Assembly (NCBI GenBank): GCA_002493945.1
Contig: DLAL01000026.1
Location: 1 to 51,433 of the forward strand
Direction: 5' to 3'
DNA: 51,433 nt
DNA from: Porphyromonadaceae bacterium UBA7048
GTDB taxonomy: Bacteria; Bacteroidota; Bacteroidia; Bacteroidales; Muribaculaceae
The notes under the pieces were generated by a model. The model was not told the DNA's origin. It worked only from the letters and a program-made list of their open reading frames with translations, and did no database searches. A program made the position numbers and the translations under genes. Every line of letters begins with the position of its first letter. Positions within the stretch are counted from its first letter, which is position 1. Positions 28,126 through 34,713 of the stretch are shown here, piece by piece.

Positions 28126-28925
28126 TGATAGACACACATACACATCTCTACATGCCCGAATTCGCCTTCGAGGGCCAGAACGACAGCTCATACGAAGGCC
28201 AGTGCGACGCCGTGGACCGCGCCCGTCGGGCCGGAGTGGAGATGATGATACTTCCGAATGTCGACCGCAGCACCGTCGGGCCGCTTCTCGACCTGCACCG
28301 TCTGCGGCCTGACTGCACGGCTCCGGCTATGGGGCTGCATCCCACCGAAGTGAAGGAGAACTGGCGCGAGGAGCTTGACTACGTCATGTCGGTGCTCGAC
28401 AGCGACGCCGCACACTGGTGCGCCGTCGGCGAGGTAGGCATAGACCTCTATTGGGACAAAACCTTCGAGGCCGAGCAGATGCAGGCTTTCGACATCCAGG
28501 CGGCGCGGGCCCGCGAGCTCGGGCTGCCGCTCATCATTCACTGCCGCGAAGGCCTCCCGCAGACCCTCGAGGTGCTTGAGGGTCACCGCGGTGTCGACGC
28601 CGTCTTCCACAGTTTCGGCGGCTCGGCCGAGGACGCCGAGGCCGTCATGCGTGCCGGCGACGGCCGTTTCTATTTCGGCATCAACGGCATAGTTACCTTT
28701 AAGAATTCATCGCTTCGGACGGTGCTCCCGGTCGTCGGCGCCGACCGCCTGCTCATAGAGACCGACTCGCCCTATCTTGCGCCCGTGCCGCACCGCGGAC
28801 GGCGCAACGAGAGCGCATACATACCTCACATCCTCGCCACAGTGGCCCACTCCCTCGGCATCAGCGTCGAAGCCGCCGAGGCCGCCACATCACAAAATGC
28901 CCGAAACCTTTTCAGACTATCATAA
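28125..28925 (+). CDS. TatD-family metal-dependent hydrolase/deoxyribonuclease
   Basis: 266 residues, the standard TatD length. The metal ligands of this TIM-barrel family are visible: DTHTH at 3-7, Glu in AVGEVGIDLYW, His in PLIIHCREG, His in VFHSFGG and Asp in LLIETDSPYL. Family members are DNA exonucleases or D-aminoacyl hydrolases; bacteria often have several copies, so I give no symbol. The start overlaps the prenyl synthase stop by one base, so the two are translationally coupled. Confidence 0.88.
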   Translation: MIDTHTHLYMPEFAFEGQNDSSYEGQCDAVDRARRAGVEMMILPNVDRSTVGPLLDLHRLRPDCTAPAMGLHPTEVKENWREELDYVMSVLDSDAAHWCAVGEVGIDLYWDKTFEAEQMQAFDIQAARARELGLPLIIHCREGLPQTLEVLEGHRGVDAVFHSFGGSAEDAEAVMRAGDGRFYFGINGIVTFKNSSLRTVLPVVGADRLLIETDSPYLAPVPHRGRRNESAYIPHILATVAHSLGISVEAAEAATSQNARNLFRLS

Positions 28926-28941
28926 TCATACACTATCTACA

Positions 28942-30126
28942 ATGGCAAAAATAGGATCTGTCATGACCCCGGTGGGTCGCAAGGCTCTTCTGCTCGGCAG
29001 CGGAGAGCTCGGCAAAGAAGTAGCAATCGAACTCCAGCGCCTGGGCGTGGAGGTAGTGGCCTGCGACAAATATGCCAACGCCCCTGCCATGCAGGTGGCA
29101 CACCGCTCCTACGTATTCAATATGCTCGACGGCGACAAACTGCGCGAAATCGTCGAGCTGGAGAAGCCTGACCACATCATACCCGAAATCGAGGCCATCG
29201 CCACTCCCACTCTCGTCGAGCTCGAGAAGGAAGGCTATCATGTGACTCCTACGGCACGTGCCGCGTTCCTGACCATGAACCGCGAAGGCATACGCCGCCT
29301 CGCCGCCGAGGAGCTGGGGCTGACCACGTCGCCCTACCGCTTCGCCTCGACCTACGAGGAGTTCACCAAGGCCATAGAGGAAATCGGTCTGCCCGTAGTG
29401 GTGAAGCCTGTGATGAGTTCGTCGGGCCACGGCCAGTCGACCGTACGCACTCCCGAGCAGATCGAGAGCGCATGGCGCGAGGCCCAGGAAGGCGGCCGCG
29501 CCGGAGCCGGACGCGTCATCGTGGAAGGCTTCGTCGACTTCGACTACGAAATCACGCTGCTGACCGTCCGCAGCTGCACCGGCACGGTGTACTGTGCTCC
29601 TATCGGACATATACAGGTCGACGGCGACTACCGCTACTCCTGGCAGCCCCAGCCGATGAGCGAGGCCGCCCTCCGCGAGGCTCAGGCCGTGGCAGGCGCC
29701 ATCACCGGAGCGCTCGGCGGCTACGGCATCTTCGGCGTCGAGCTCTTCATCAAGGGCGACAAGGTGATATTCAGCGAAGTGTCGCCGCGTCCGCACGACA
29801 CCGGCATGGTGACCATGATCTCGCAGGACATGAGCGAGTTCGCCCTTCACGCACGCGCTCTGCTCGGACTCCCCGTGCCTGAGGTACGCTTCCTCGGTCC
29901 GTCGGCCTCGCGTGCCGTAGTGGTCGAAGGCGACACCACGCAGGTCGTGTTCGACAATCTCGAGGCCGTGCTTGCCGAACCGGGCGTACAGCTGCGCATA
30001 TTCGGTAAACCCGAAATCCGCGGACACCGCCGCATGGGCGTCATCCTCGCCACGGCCGACACCGTCGACGAGGCACGCGCTAAAGCCGAGCGCGCCTACG
30101 AGGCGCTGAAGGTGGAAGTGAAGTAA
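28942..30126 (+). CDS. purT: formate-dependent phosphoribosylglycinamide formyltransferase 2
   Basis: 394 residues from ATG 28942, close to the usual 392; the earlier in-frame starts overlap the TatD gene and add a sequence with no homology. PurT makes formyl-GAR from GAR, formate and ATP in de novo purine synthesis without folate. The ATP-grasp layout is clear: the N-terminal LLLGSGELGKEVAIELQRLG loop, VVVKPVMSSSGHGQS as the ATP-binding loop, EGFVDFDYEITLL, and the magnesium site FSEVSPRPHDTGMVT. It is the third gene of the run with prenyl synthase and TatD. Confidence 0.93.
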   Translation: MAKIGSVMTPVGRKALLLGSGELGKEVAIELQRLGVEVVACDKYANAPAMQVAHRSYVFNMLDGDKLREIVELEKPDHIIPEIEAIATPTLVELEKEGYHVTPTARAAFLTMNREGIRRLAAEELGLTTSPYRFASTYEEFTKAIEEIGLPVVVKPVMSSSGHGQSTVRTPEQIESAWREAQEGGRAGAGRVIVEGFVDFDYEITLLTVRSCTGTVYCAPIGHIQVDGDYRYSWQPQPMSEAALREAQAVAGAITGALGGYGIFGVELFIKGDKVIFSEVSPRPHDTGMVTMISQDMSEFALHARALLGLPVPEVRFLGPSASRAVVVEGDTTQVVFDNLEAVLAEPGVQLRIFGKPEIRGHRRMGVILATADTVDEARAKAERAYEALKVEVK

Positions 30127-30141
30127 TCTTCAGATGAAACA

Positions 30142-30276
30142 CCGGGAGCCCCGGATGCTTACGGATTAAAGTTCTTTCACCAATTTAACTATGTAATTAT
30201 CATCAATTACTTGTTATATAGGTAAGCATCCCTCGTCCCTGTGGTCGAGTAGTGATTACTGGACTCCGGGGCTCTC
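30142..30276 (+). ncRNA. candidate structured RNA (strand inferred from the following terminator)
   Basis: A 10-12 bp closing stem, GAGCCCCGGA (30146-30155) with TCCGGGGCTC (30265-30274), encloses an internal stem TGCTTAC (30156-30162) with GTAAGCA (30222-30228). That stem is capped by a hairpin GTAATT/AATTAC (30193-30210). A side hairpin CTCG/CGAG lies at 30232-30249. The result is a three-way junction followed by an AU-rich spacer and a strong terminator. I saw no TAnnTTTG promoter, so it could be the 3' UTR of purT instead of a separate RNA. No known family is recognised. Confidence 0.4.
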
Positions 30277-30300
30277 ATAAATAAATAGTTGAAACGTGGG

Positions 30301-30341
30301 AACACCCCGGCTGCTCGAGAGCAGCCGGGGTGTTCTTTTAG
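30301..30341. terminator. strong intrinsic terminator after purT
   Basis: AACACCCCGGCTGCTC (30301-30316) pairs perfectly with GAGCAGCCGGGGTGTT (30319-30334) across a two-base loop, followed on the plus strand by CTTTTA. On the minus strand an AU-rich tract follows too, so it may stop aqpZ read-through as well. Confidence 0.85.
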
Positions 30342-30374
30342 AGGTTGTTTAATAATCATTGTTAAACAACCTCT
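30340..30374. terminator. second hairpin between purT and aqpZ
   Basis: AGAGGTTGTTTAA (30340-30352) pairs perfectly with TTAAACAACCTCT (30362-30374). It sits directly behind the aqpZ stop on the minus strand and next to the purT terminator. Confidence 0.65.
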
Positions 30375-30397
30375 TATGACCGGTATGTGTGCGCTGA

Positions 30398-31093
30398 TTA
30401 CTTGATGGAGTTGCGGCGTGCGGCACCGATGGCTGCCCAGCAGAGCACTGCTACGACGGCACCGATGACGGGACCTACGACCATAATCCAGAAGTCGCCC
30501 CATGCGCCGGGAGAGAATACTGCCGGACCGAAGCTGCGTGCGGGGTTGACCGAGCAGTTGTCAACGGGGATACCCACGATGTTGACCAGGCCGAGAGCGA
30601 GACCGATGGCGAGTCCGGCGAATTTGCCGAAGCCCTTCTCAGGGTCGGTGGCGCCGAGCACTATCAGCACGAAGAAGAACGTGAGCAGACCTTCGGCCAG
30701 CAGAGCCATGCCGGGGGTGGCGCCGGGCTGGAGCACGTTGGTGGCCAGATACTGGTCGGCTGATGTGATGCCGCCGAAGTTGAATCCGGGAGCGAGCTGC
30801 ATGAAGGCGTAGAGCAGTCCTGCGCCGACGGTGGCGCCCAGAAGCTGGAACACGATGTAGCCTATACATTCACGGCCTGACATACGGCCGGAGAGATACA
30901 CGGCCAGCGATACGGCAGGATTGACGTGACATCCCGAGATATTGCCGATGGCATAGCACAGACACACAAGCACGAGGCCGAAGCACAGGCCTATGCCGAG
31001 ACCGCCTATCGACGGGCCGGCCAGTACGGCACTGCCGCAGGCAAGAAGGACGAGGAACATAGTTCCGATACCTTCAGCTACTAATTTTTTCAT
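30398..31093 (-). CDS. aqpZ: aquaporin Z-type water channel with altered selectivity filter
   Basis: 231 residues, six membrane helices and two NPA boxes (GCHVNPAVS at 55-62, NCSVNPARS at 179-187), the usual form of the MIP family. By spacing against E. coli AqpZ, the aromatic/arginine filter positions Phe43, His174, Thr183 and Arg189 correspond here to Phe38, Asn171, Cys180 and Arg186. The Asn in place of His is unusual for a strict water channel, so permeability may be broader. It is preceded on the same strand by the secreted amylase gene, with a 100-base AT-rich gap that contains a possible degenerate -7 box, and is convergent with purT. Confidence 0.9.
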   Translation of the reverse strand: MKKLVAEGIGTMFLVLLACGSAVLAGPSIGGLGIGLCFGLVLVCLCYAIGNISGCHVNPAVSLAVYLSGRMSGRECIGYIVFQLLGATVGAGLLYAFMQLAPGFNFGGITSADQYLATNVLQPGATPGMALLAEGLLTFFFVLIVLGATDPEKGFGKFAGLAIGLALGLVNIVGIPVDNCSVNPARSFGPAVFSPGAWGDFWIMVVGPVIGAVVAVLCWAAIGAARRNSIK

Positions 31094-31193
31094 AATGGTT
31101 CAATATTAGTTAAAAACGTTTGATAAAATTATAACATCTGCCGACGGATTAAAGTAGCTCTGCCGGCACGTGTTTATGTGTGGAAGGGGGGAT

Positions 31194-32621
31194 TTATCGG
31201 GCGTAGAGGATGTAGGTGGTCAGAGGTGCGAGCTTGCCGGATATGTGTCCTTTGGCTACCTTGAACTGCGCTCCGCTGACGGCGTCGGTGTATGTGCCGT
31301 CGGCGAGGTCGCAGGCCATCTTGAGTTTCTGTTCCTTCTGAGAGAAGTTGATGAGGGCAGCGCCGGCAGTGCCGCGCGAGATTTCGGCCACTGCCGAATT
31401 GTCGCTGTAGCGCAGAGTCTCGGGCTGCGAGGCCATGGCGTGGCGGAACTTGTTGACAGCCACTACTTCGGGGTGGAAGAATTCATCGTTGCCGCGGCGC
31501 CCTATGCGGTTGGTGCCCCAGTAGTTCTCGCGTGTGCTTCCTGCCGGACGGCTGTAGAAGAGGGGCTTGCCTCCTGCTCGGGCGGTGAGGTAGACCCATC
31601 CGGTGCGTATCTGGTCATCGGTCAGGCCGGCCGATTCGTGGGCGTTGCAGTATGTGTCGTGGCTTTCGACCCATGTCACGAGCTGGTCGGGACGGGCCGG
31701 ATGGCGCCAGTCAGCGAGGTCCTCGACTGATGCGTCGCCTGCTTCGATGACATGGCGGAGGGCATGTCCGTAGGCGCTGGCGGTGAGGTCCATGTATTCG
31801 GCGTACTCCTTCTCCTTGACGTTGCGGTCCTGGAGCACTTCGCCGTAGATATATATGCTGTCAGGCATGAGCATTGACAGACCTTTGACGCCTTTGCGGC
31901 CTGTGGCCACGTCCCAGAAGTCGTTCTGCCCGGAGCGTGCGTCCAGCGGGTCGGACGGCAGGCCGATGTGCTTGGCAGTGTCGTAGCGGAATCCGCGGGC
32001 GCCGAGGTTGATGAGGTCGTTGACGTACTGGAGGTAGTAGTGCTGGAAGTCGGGGTTCTCGGTGTTCACGTCGGGAAGTCCGCCCATCTCGCCGGTGGTG
32101 CACTCGCGGCGGTCGTTGTAGTCGCGGATAGGTGTGAAGCCCGAAGCGTGGTAGAGATTGTCGTGTCCGCCCACGGCACGGTCAAGTGCCGGCAGCACGG
32201 CGTGGTGGTCGATGGCGGTGTGATTGGGCAGCACGTCGACGATGACCTTGACACCGTACTTATATGCGCTGTCGCACATGGCGCGGAAGTCGTCGCGCGA
32301 GCCGAGCATGTAGTTGCCGATGGTCCAGTCTGTCGGCTGATAGTAGTAGTACCACTTGCCCTGGACGCTGTCTCCGGGTTCGCTGAAGAGAGCCGGGCCG
32401 CCTCCGTCGCCCACATAGCAAGCCTGGACGGGCGATGTCTGCACGTAGTCGTATCCGGCGTCGGCGATGAGCTTCATGTTGGCGGCGATGGTGTCGAGCG
32501 ACCATGTCCATGCGTGAAGGATGACTTCGCCGTCGGCGCTGCGCGGTTTCTGAGCCTGTGCCGAAAGAGCGAGGCAGGCGCCGAAGGCTGATGCAACTAA
32601 AATCTTTGAAAAGTTTTTCAT
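31194..32621 (-). CDS. secreted GH13 alpha-amylase
   Basis: 475 residues from the ATG at 32621; the twelve residues upstream would spoil the signal peptide MKNFSKILVASAFGACLALS. It cleaves alpha-1,4-glucans outside the cytoplasm. GH13 regions are complete: VIVDVLPNHTA (region I), GFRYDTAKHIG with the Asp nucleophile (II), YGEVLQ with the Glu acid/base (III) and WVESHDTYC with the third Asp (IV). Region IV has Ser where Asn is common. A C-terminal beta domain closes the protein. No starch-binding SusCDE genes are nearby. Promoter at 32692-32721. Confidence 0.9.
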   Translation of the reverse strand: MKNFSKILVASAFGACLALSAQAQKPRSADGEVILHAWTWSLDTIAANMKLIADAGYDYVQTSPVQACYVGDGGGPALFSEPGDSVQGKWYYYYQPTDWTIGNYMLGSRDDFRAMCDSAYKYGVKVIVDVLPNHTAIDHHAVLPALDRAVGGHDNLYHASGFTPIRDYNDRRECTTGEMGGLPDVNTENPDFQHYYLQYVNDLINLGARGFRYDTAKHIGLPSDPLDARSGQNDFWDVATGRKGVKGLSMLMPDSIYIYGEVLQDRNVKEKEYAEYMDLTASAYGHALRHVIEAGDASVEDLADWRHPARPDQLVTWVESHDTYCNAHESAGLTDDQIRTGWVYLTARAGGKPLFYSRPAGSTRENYWGTNRIGRRGNDEFFHPEVVAVNKFRHAMASQPETLRYSDNSAVAEISRGTAGAALINFSQKEQKLKMACDLADGTYTDAVSGAQFKVAKGHISGKLAPLTTYILYAR

Positions 32622-32691
32622 CAGGTAAAAACGAGTAACAAGTAAATGTATAATCACTACGCAGTTGCGTAAACTTCTTTAAAATCAGTGT

Positions 32692-32721
32692 AAAGGTACG
32701 TAAAAATAATCGCACGGCAAA
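32692..32721 (-). promoter_or_regulatory. promoter for the secreted amylase gene
   Basis: On the minus strand TTG (32721-32719), 19 bases, then TACCTTTA (32699-32692), one mismatch from TAnnTTTG. The leader would be about 65-70 bases. It implies the in-frame codons before 32621 are transcribed leader. Confidence 0.5.
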
Positions 32722-32842
32722 ATTTTTCACAATCTTTCAGGTTCCTGTACAATAAACGGCCACCCCAAGGCGTTCTCAATAATGACAGCCAGACTAAGTT
32801 TCCTCTGTCTTCCGACACTCACTCATCAAGCAATAACTGCCT

Positions 32843-32995
32843 ATGGACAAAACCTCTACCCCCGTACTCACGCCCACACGCCCACGTGCTGCACATGTCG
32901 TGATGCAGCCCCGCCGCTCGACCATCGAGAAGCTCCGCCAGTTCGCCAGAGCGGCATTTCCGACTCCTCTCGGAACCCCTGTGATAATCAACTGA
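32843..32995 (+). CDS. 50-residue small basic protein
   Basis: ATG 32843 to TGA 32993-32995, 50 codons. It begins MDKTSTPVLTPTRPR and has a central STIEKLRQFARAAF helix, ending PVIIN. Short Bacteroidales proteins with a basic Pro/Arg-rich start, an (S/T)-x-x-x-LRQFAR helix and an end in N look familiar to me, but I cannot name a family or function. Support for coding is the sense of that pattern, the start/stop frame and a hairpin 18 bases after the stop. A weak promoter, TAAGTTTC, is at 32795-32802. It lies between the amylase and the ECF sigma gene, divergent from the former. Confidence 0.5.
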   Translation: MDKTSTPVLTPTRPRAAHVVMQPRRSTIEKLRQFARAAFPTPLGTPVIIN

Positions 32996-33012
32996 CACAG
33001 GTCATCCCCTCA

Positions 33013-33065
33013 CACGCCCCGGACTCCTGACGTGCGCCGACAAGCGCACACGGCTCCGGGGCGTG
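33013..33065 (+). terminator. GC-rich hairpin between small gene and ECF sigma gene
   Basis: CACGCCCCGGA (33013-33023) pairs perfectly with TCCGGGGCGTG (33055-33065). An inner stem GTGCGC/GCGCAC lies at 33032-33049. It may end the small gene transcript or act as an attenuator in the leader of the sigma gene. No U-run follows. It covers the GTG at 33063, arguing for the ATG at 33093 as the sigma factor start. Confidence 0.55.
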
Positions 33066-33092
33066 ACACAGAGTACTGCCGTACCCCGGCTA

Positions 33093-33593
33093 ATGACGGG
33101 TAAAGAATTCGAGACATATTTCCGACAGCTGTATGTGCCGCTGGGCATGTATGCGCTCCGCATGGTCGATGATGCCGATGTGGCCGAGGACCTTGTGCAG
33201 GATGCTTTCGTCAAGGCATGGACCTACGCGGGCGAAGGGCGGCGGATAGACAGCTTCGCGCCCTTCATGTACCGCACCGTGCGCAATGTCTGCCTGACCT
33301 ATCTGCGCGACCGCCGCGAGACGGTGGGCGAGGAGTGCATACCCGAAGCCGACGATGAGGCCATCGACACGTCGTTCAGGGACGCGCGCATATGGAAGGC
33401 CATCGACGACTTGCCCGAGCAGTGCCGCCGGGTGTTCCTGCTGAGCAAGCGCGACGGCCTCTCCAACGAGGAGATAGCCGAGGAGCTGGGCATATCCGTG
33501 AAGACGGTCAAGAATCAGATGACCAAGGCGTTCAGCCGTCTGCGCGAGGCGCTGTCGGACGGGCACAGACCGTTTTTTCTTCCTTTCTTGTAA
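33093..33593 (+). CDS. ECF-type RNA polymerase sigma-70 factor
   Basis: 166 residues from ATG 33093. Region 2 is DFxxxY-like: FETYFRQLYVPLGMYALRMV, then DVAEDLVQDAFVKAWTY. Region 4 is LPEQCRRVFLLSKRDGLSNE followed by the HTH EELGISVKTVKNQMTKAFSR. It directs RNA polymerase to a small set of promoters and should be held by the FecR-like protein encoded two genes on. It heads a cassette of barrel protein, anti-sigma, TonB receptor and DUF4249 lipoprotein, the usual cell-surface signalling order in Bacteroidales. Confidence 0.92.
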   Translation: MTGKEFETYFRQLYVPLGMYALRMVDDADVAEDLVQDAFVKAWTYAGEGRRIDSFAPFMYRTVRNVCLTYLRDRRETVGEECIPEADDEAIDTSFRDARIWKAIDDLPEQCRRVFLLSKRDGLSNEEIAEELGISVKTVKNQMTKAFSRLREALSDGHRPFFLPFL

Positions 33594-33676
33594 ATCCTGT
33601 AAATTTTTTTCTCTCCGGCGTAGGACCTTTTCGTGTCTGATGAGTCATTGGAGTAAACCAATCATTCATCATCACT

Positions 33677-34261
33677 ATGAAAAGGATATTGATTCTCGTA
33701 GCGGTAATCATCGCCATGGCCCTGTTGGCCGCGGCCCGGCAGCCTCAGCGCGGCTACCGCGGATTCCTCGAGTGGAGCAGCAGCGTCCGCTCGGAGGACT
33801 TCGGAGCGTTCGACGGTCTCGGCAATCTTTATATGACACATGAGAGTACGTTCTATACCGGATTCTCCACCTCGCACGGCTATCAGATAGACCCGATGTT
33901 CTTCATCGGAGCCGGCCTGGGCATGGAGCGGTGCGGCAAGCTCGACAACTGGGTCGCGCCGCTGTTCGTTCAGGGCCGCATCGACCTGAAGCTGGGCCGC
34001 TTCACGCCTTTCGGCGACATCCGGCTGGGCGCCAATTTGGCCGAGGGTGTCGGCGTCTATTTCTCTCCGTCGATAGGCTACCGCTTCAACCGGGGGCGCA
34101 AGGTCGGCATCAATCTCGCAGCCGGACTGACTCTGGCAGGCTACAAGGCCGAGCACTACGAGGGCACTTGGGAAGGCCCCGGCTCATATGAGATTTATTA
34201 TACGGGAACGCGGCATCACGTACGTCCCTACTTTTCGTTCAGACTTGGTTTTGATTTCTGA
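33677..34261 (+). CDS. small outer-membrane beta-barrel-like protein
   Basis: 194 residues. A signal peptide (MKRILILVAVIIAMALLAAA) is followed by amphipathic beta strands such as YTGFSTSHGYQIDPMFFIGA and PYFSFRLGFDF, ending in Phe as barrels do. It would form about eight strands. I know no exact family; it resembles uncharacterised porin-family outer-membrane proteins. It lies between the ECF sigma gene and its probable anti-sigma gene, an unusual insertion, so it may take part in the signal or be a target of the sigma factor. Confidence 0.7.
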   Translation: MKRILILVAVIIAMALLAAARQPQRGYRGFLEWSSSVRSEDFGAFDGLGNLYMTHESTFYTGFSTSHGYQIDPMFFIGAGLGMERCGKLDNWVAPLFVQGRIDLKLGRFTPFGDIRLGANLAEGVGVYFSPSIGYRFNRGRKVGINLAAGLTLAGYKAEHYEGTWEGPGSYEIYYTGTRHHVRPYFSFRLGFDF

Positions 34262-34266
34262 GTATT

Positions 34267-34713
34267 ATGGAAAGGAATGACATGGATTTCGTGGCGCGTC
34301 ACTACCGCGAGGGGCGCTTCGACGTCACTGCCGGCTGGCGCCGTCTCGGCATAGCCCCGGCATACAGCGCATGGCGGCGGTTCAGAGTAGCTGCGGCAGT
34401 GGCGGCAGCCGTGATACTGTCGGCCACGGCGGTGGTGGTGTATCGTCATTATGACATGGAGGAGAGCAGCCGTCAGACCGAGGCCGTGCAGCCCGTCAGC
34501 CCGATGGCTGCCGTCAGGGTCATCGACTTCGAGGACGCTCCTCTGCCCGAAGTGGTCGGGAGCATAGAGTCGCTCTACGGCGTCAAGGTCGGCAATCTGC
34601 CTGACGCGCCTGAGGAGTACACGCTGTCGCTGCACTACGAAGGCACTCCGGCTGACCTTGTCGGGACAATCAACGAGATTTTAGGAACCCGAATGACTGT
34701 GGAGGAGAAATGA
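34267..34713 (+). CDS. short FecR-like anti-sigma protein
   Basis: 148 residues, less than half the usual FecR-family length of about 300-350. Residues 1-37 are cytoplasmic and keep the RFDVTAGWRRLG motif that contacts sigma. One membrane helix (AAAVAAAVILSATAVVVY, about 42-59) follows. The C-terminal 65 residues are the DUF4974/STN-like domain: FEDAPLPEVVGSIESLYGVK and LSLHYEGTPADLVGTINEIL. The central FecR domain is absent. The stop overlaps the TonB receptor start (ATGA), so the pair is coupled. It probably relays receptor status to the ECF factor. Confidence 0.8.
   Translation: MERNDMDFVARHYREGRFDVTAGWRRLGIAPAYSAWRRFRVAAAVAAAVILSATAVVVYRHYDMEESSRQTEAVQPVSPMAAVRVIDFEDAPLPEVVGSIESLYGVKVGNLPDAPEEYTLSLHYEGTPADLVGTINEILGTRMTVEEK

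Noticed and set aside
28777..28941. Extended PurT N-terminus
   Set aside because: It overlaps the TatD gene and adds 55 residues without homology; ATG 28942 gives the known length.
30142..30276. Structured spacer as a tRNA or known riboswitch
   Set aside because: No anticodon arm, T-loop sequence or CCA; no riboswitch core I know, and it lies downstream of genes, not ahead of them.
32782..33030. 82-residue frame overlapping the small LRQFAR gene
   Set aside because: Composition is random-looking (His, Pro, Cys rich); the 50-residue frame at 32843 makes better protein sense.
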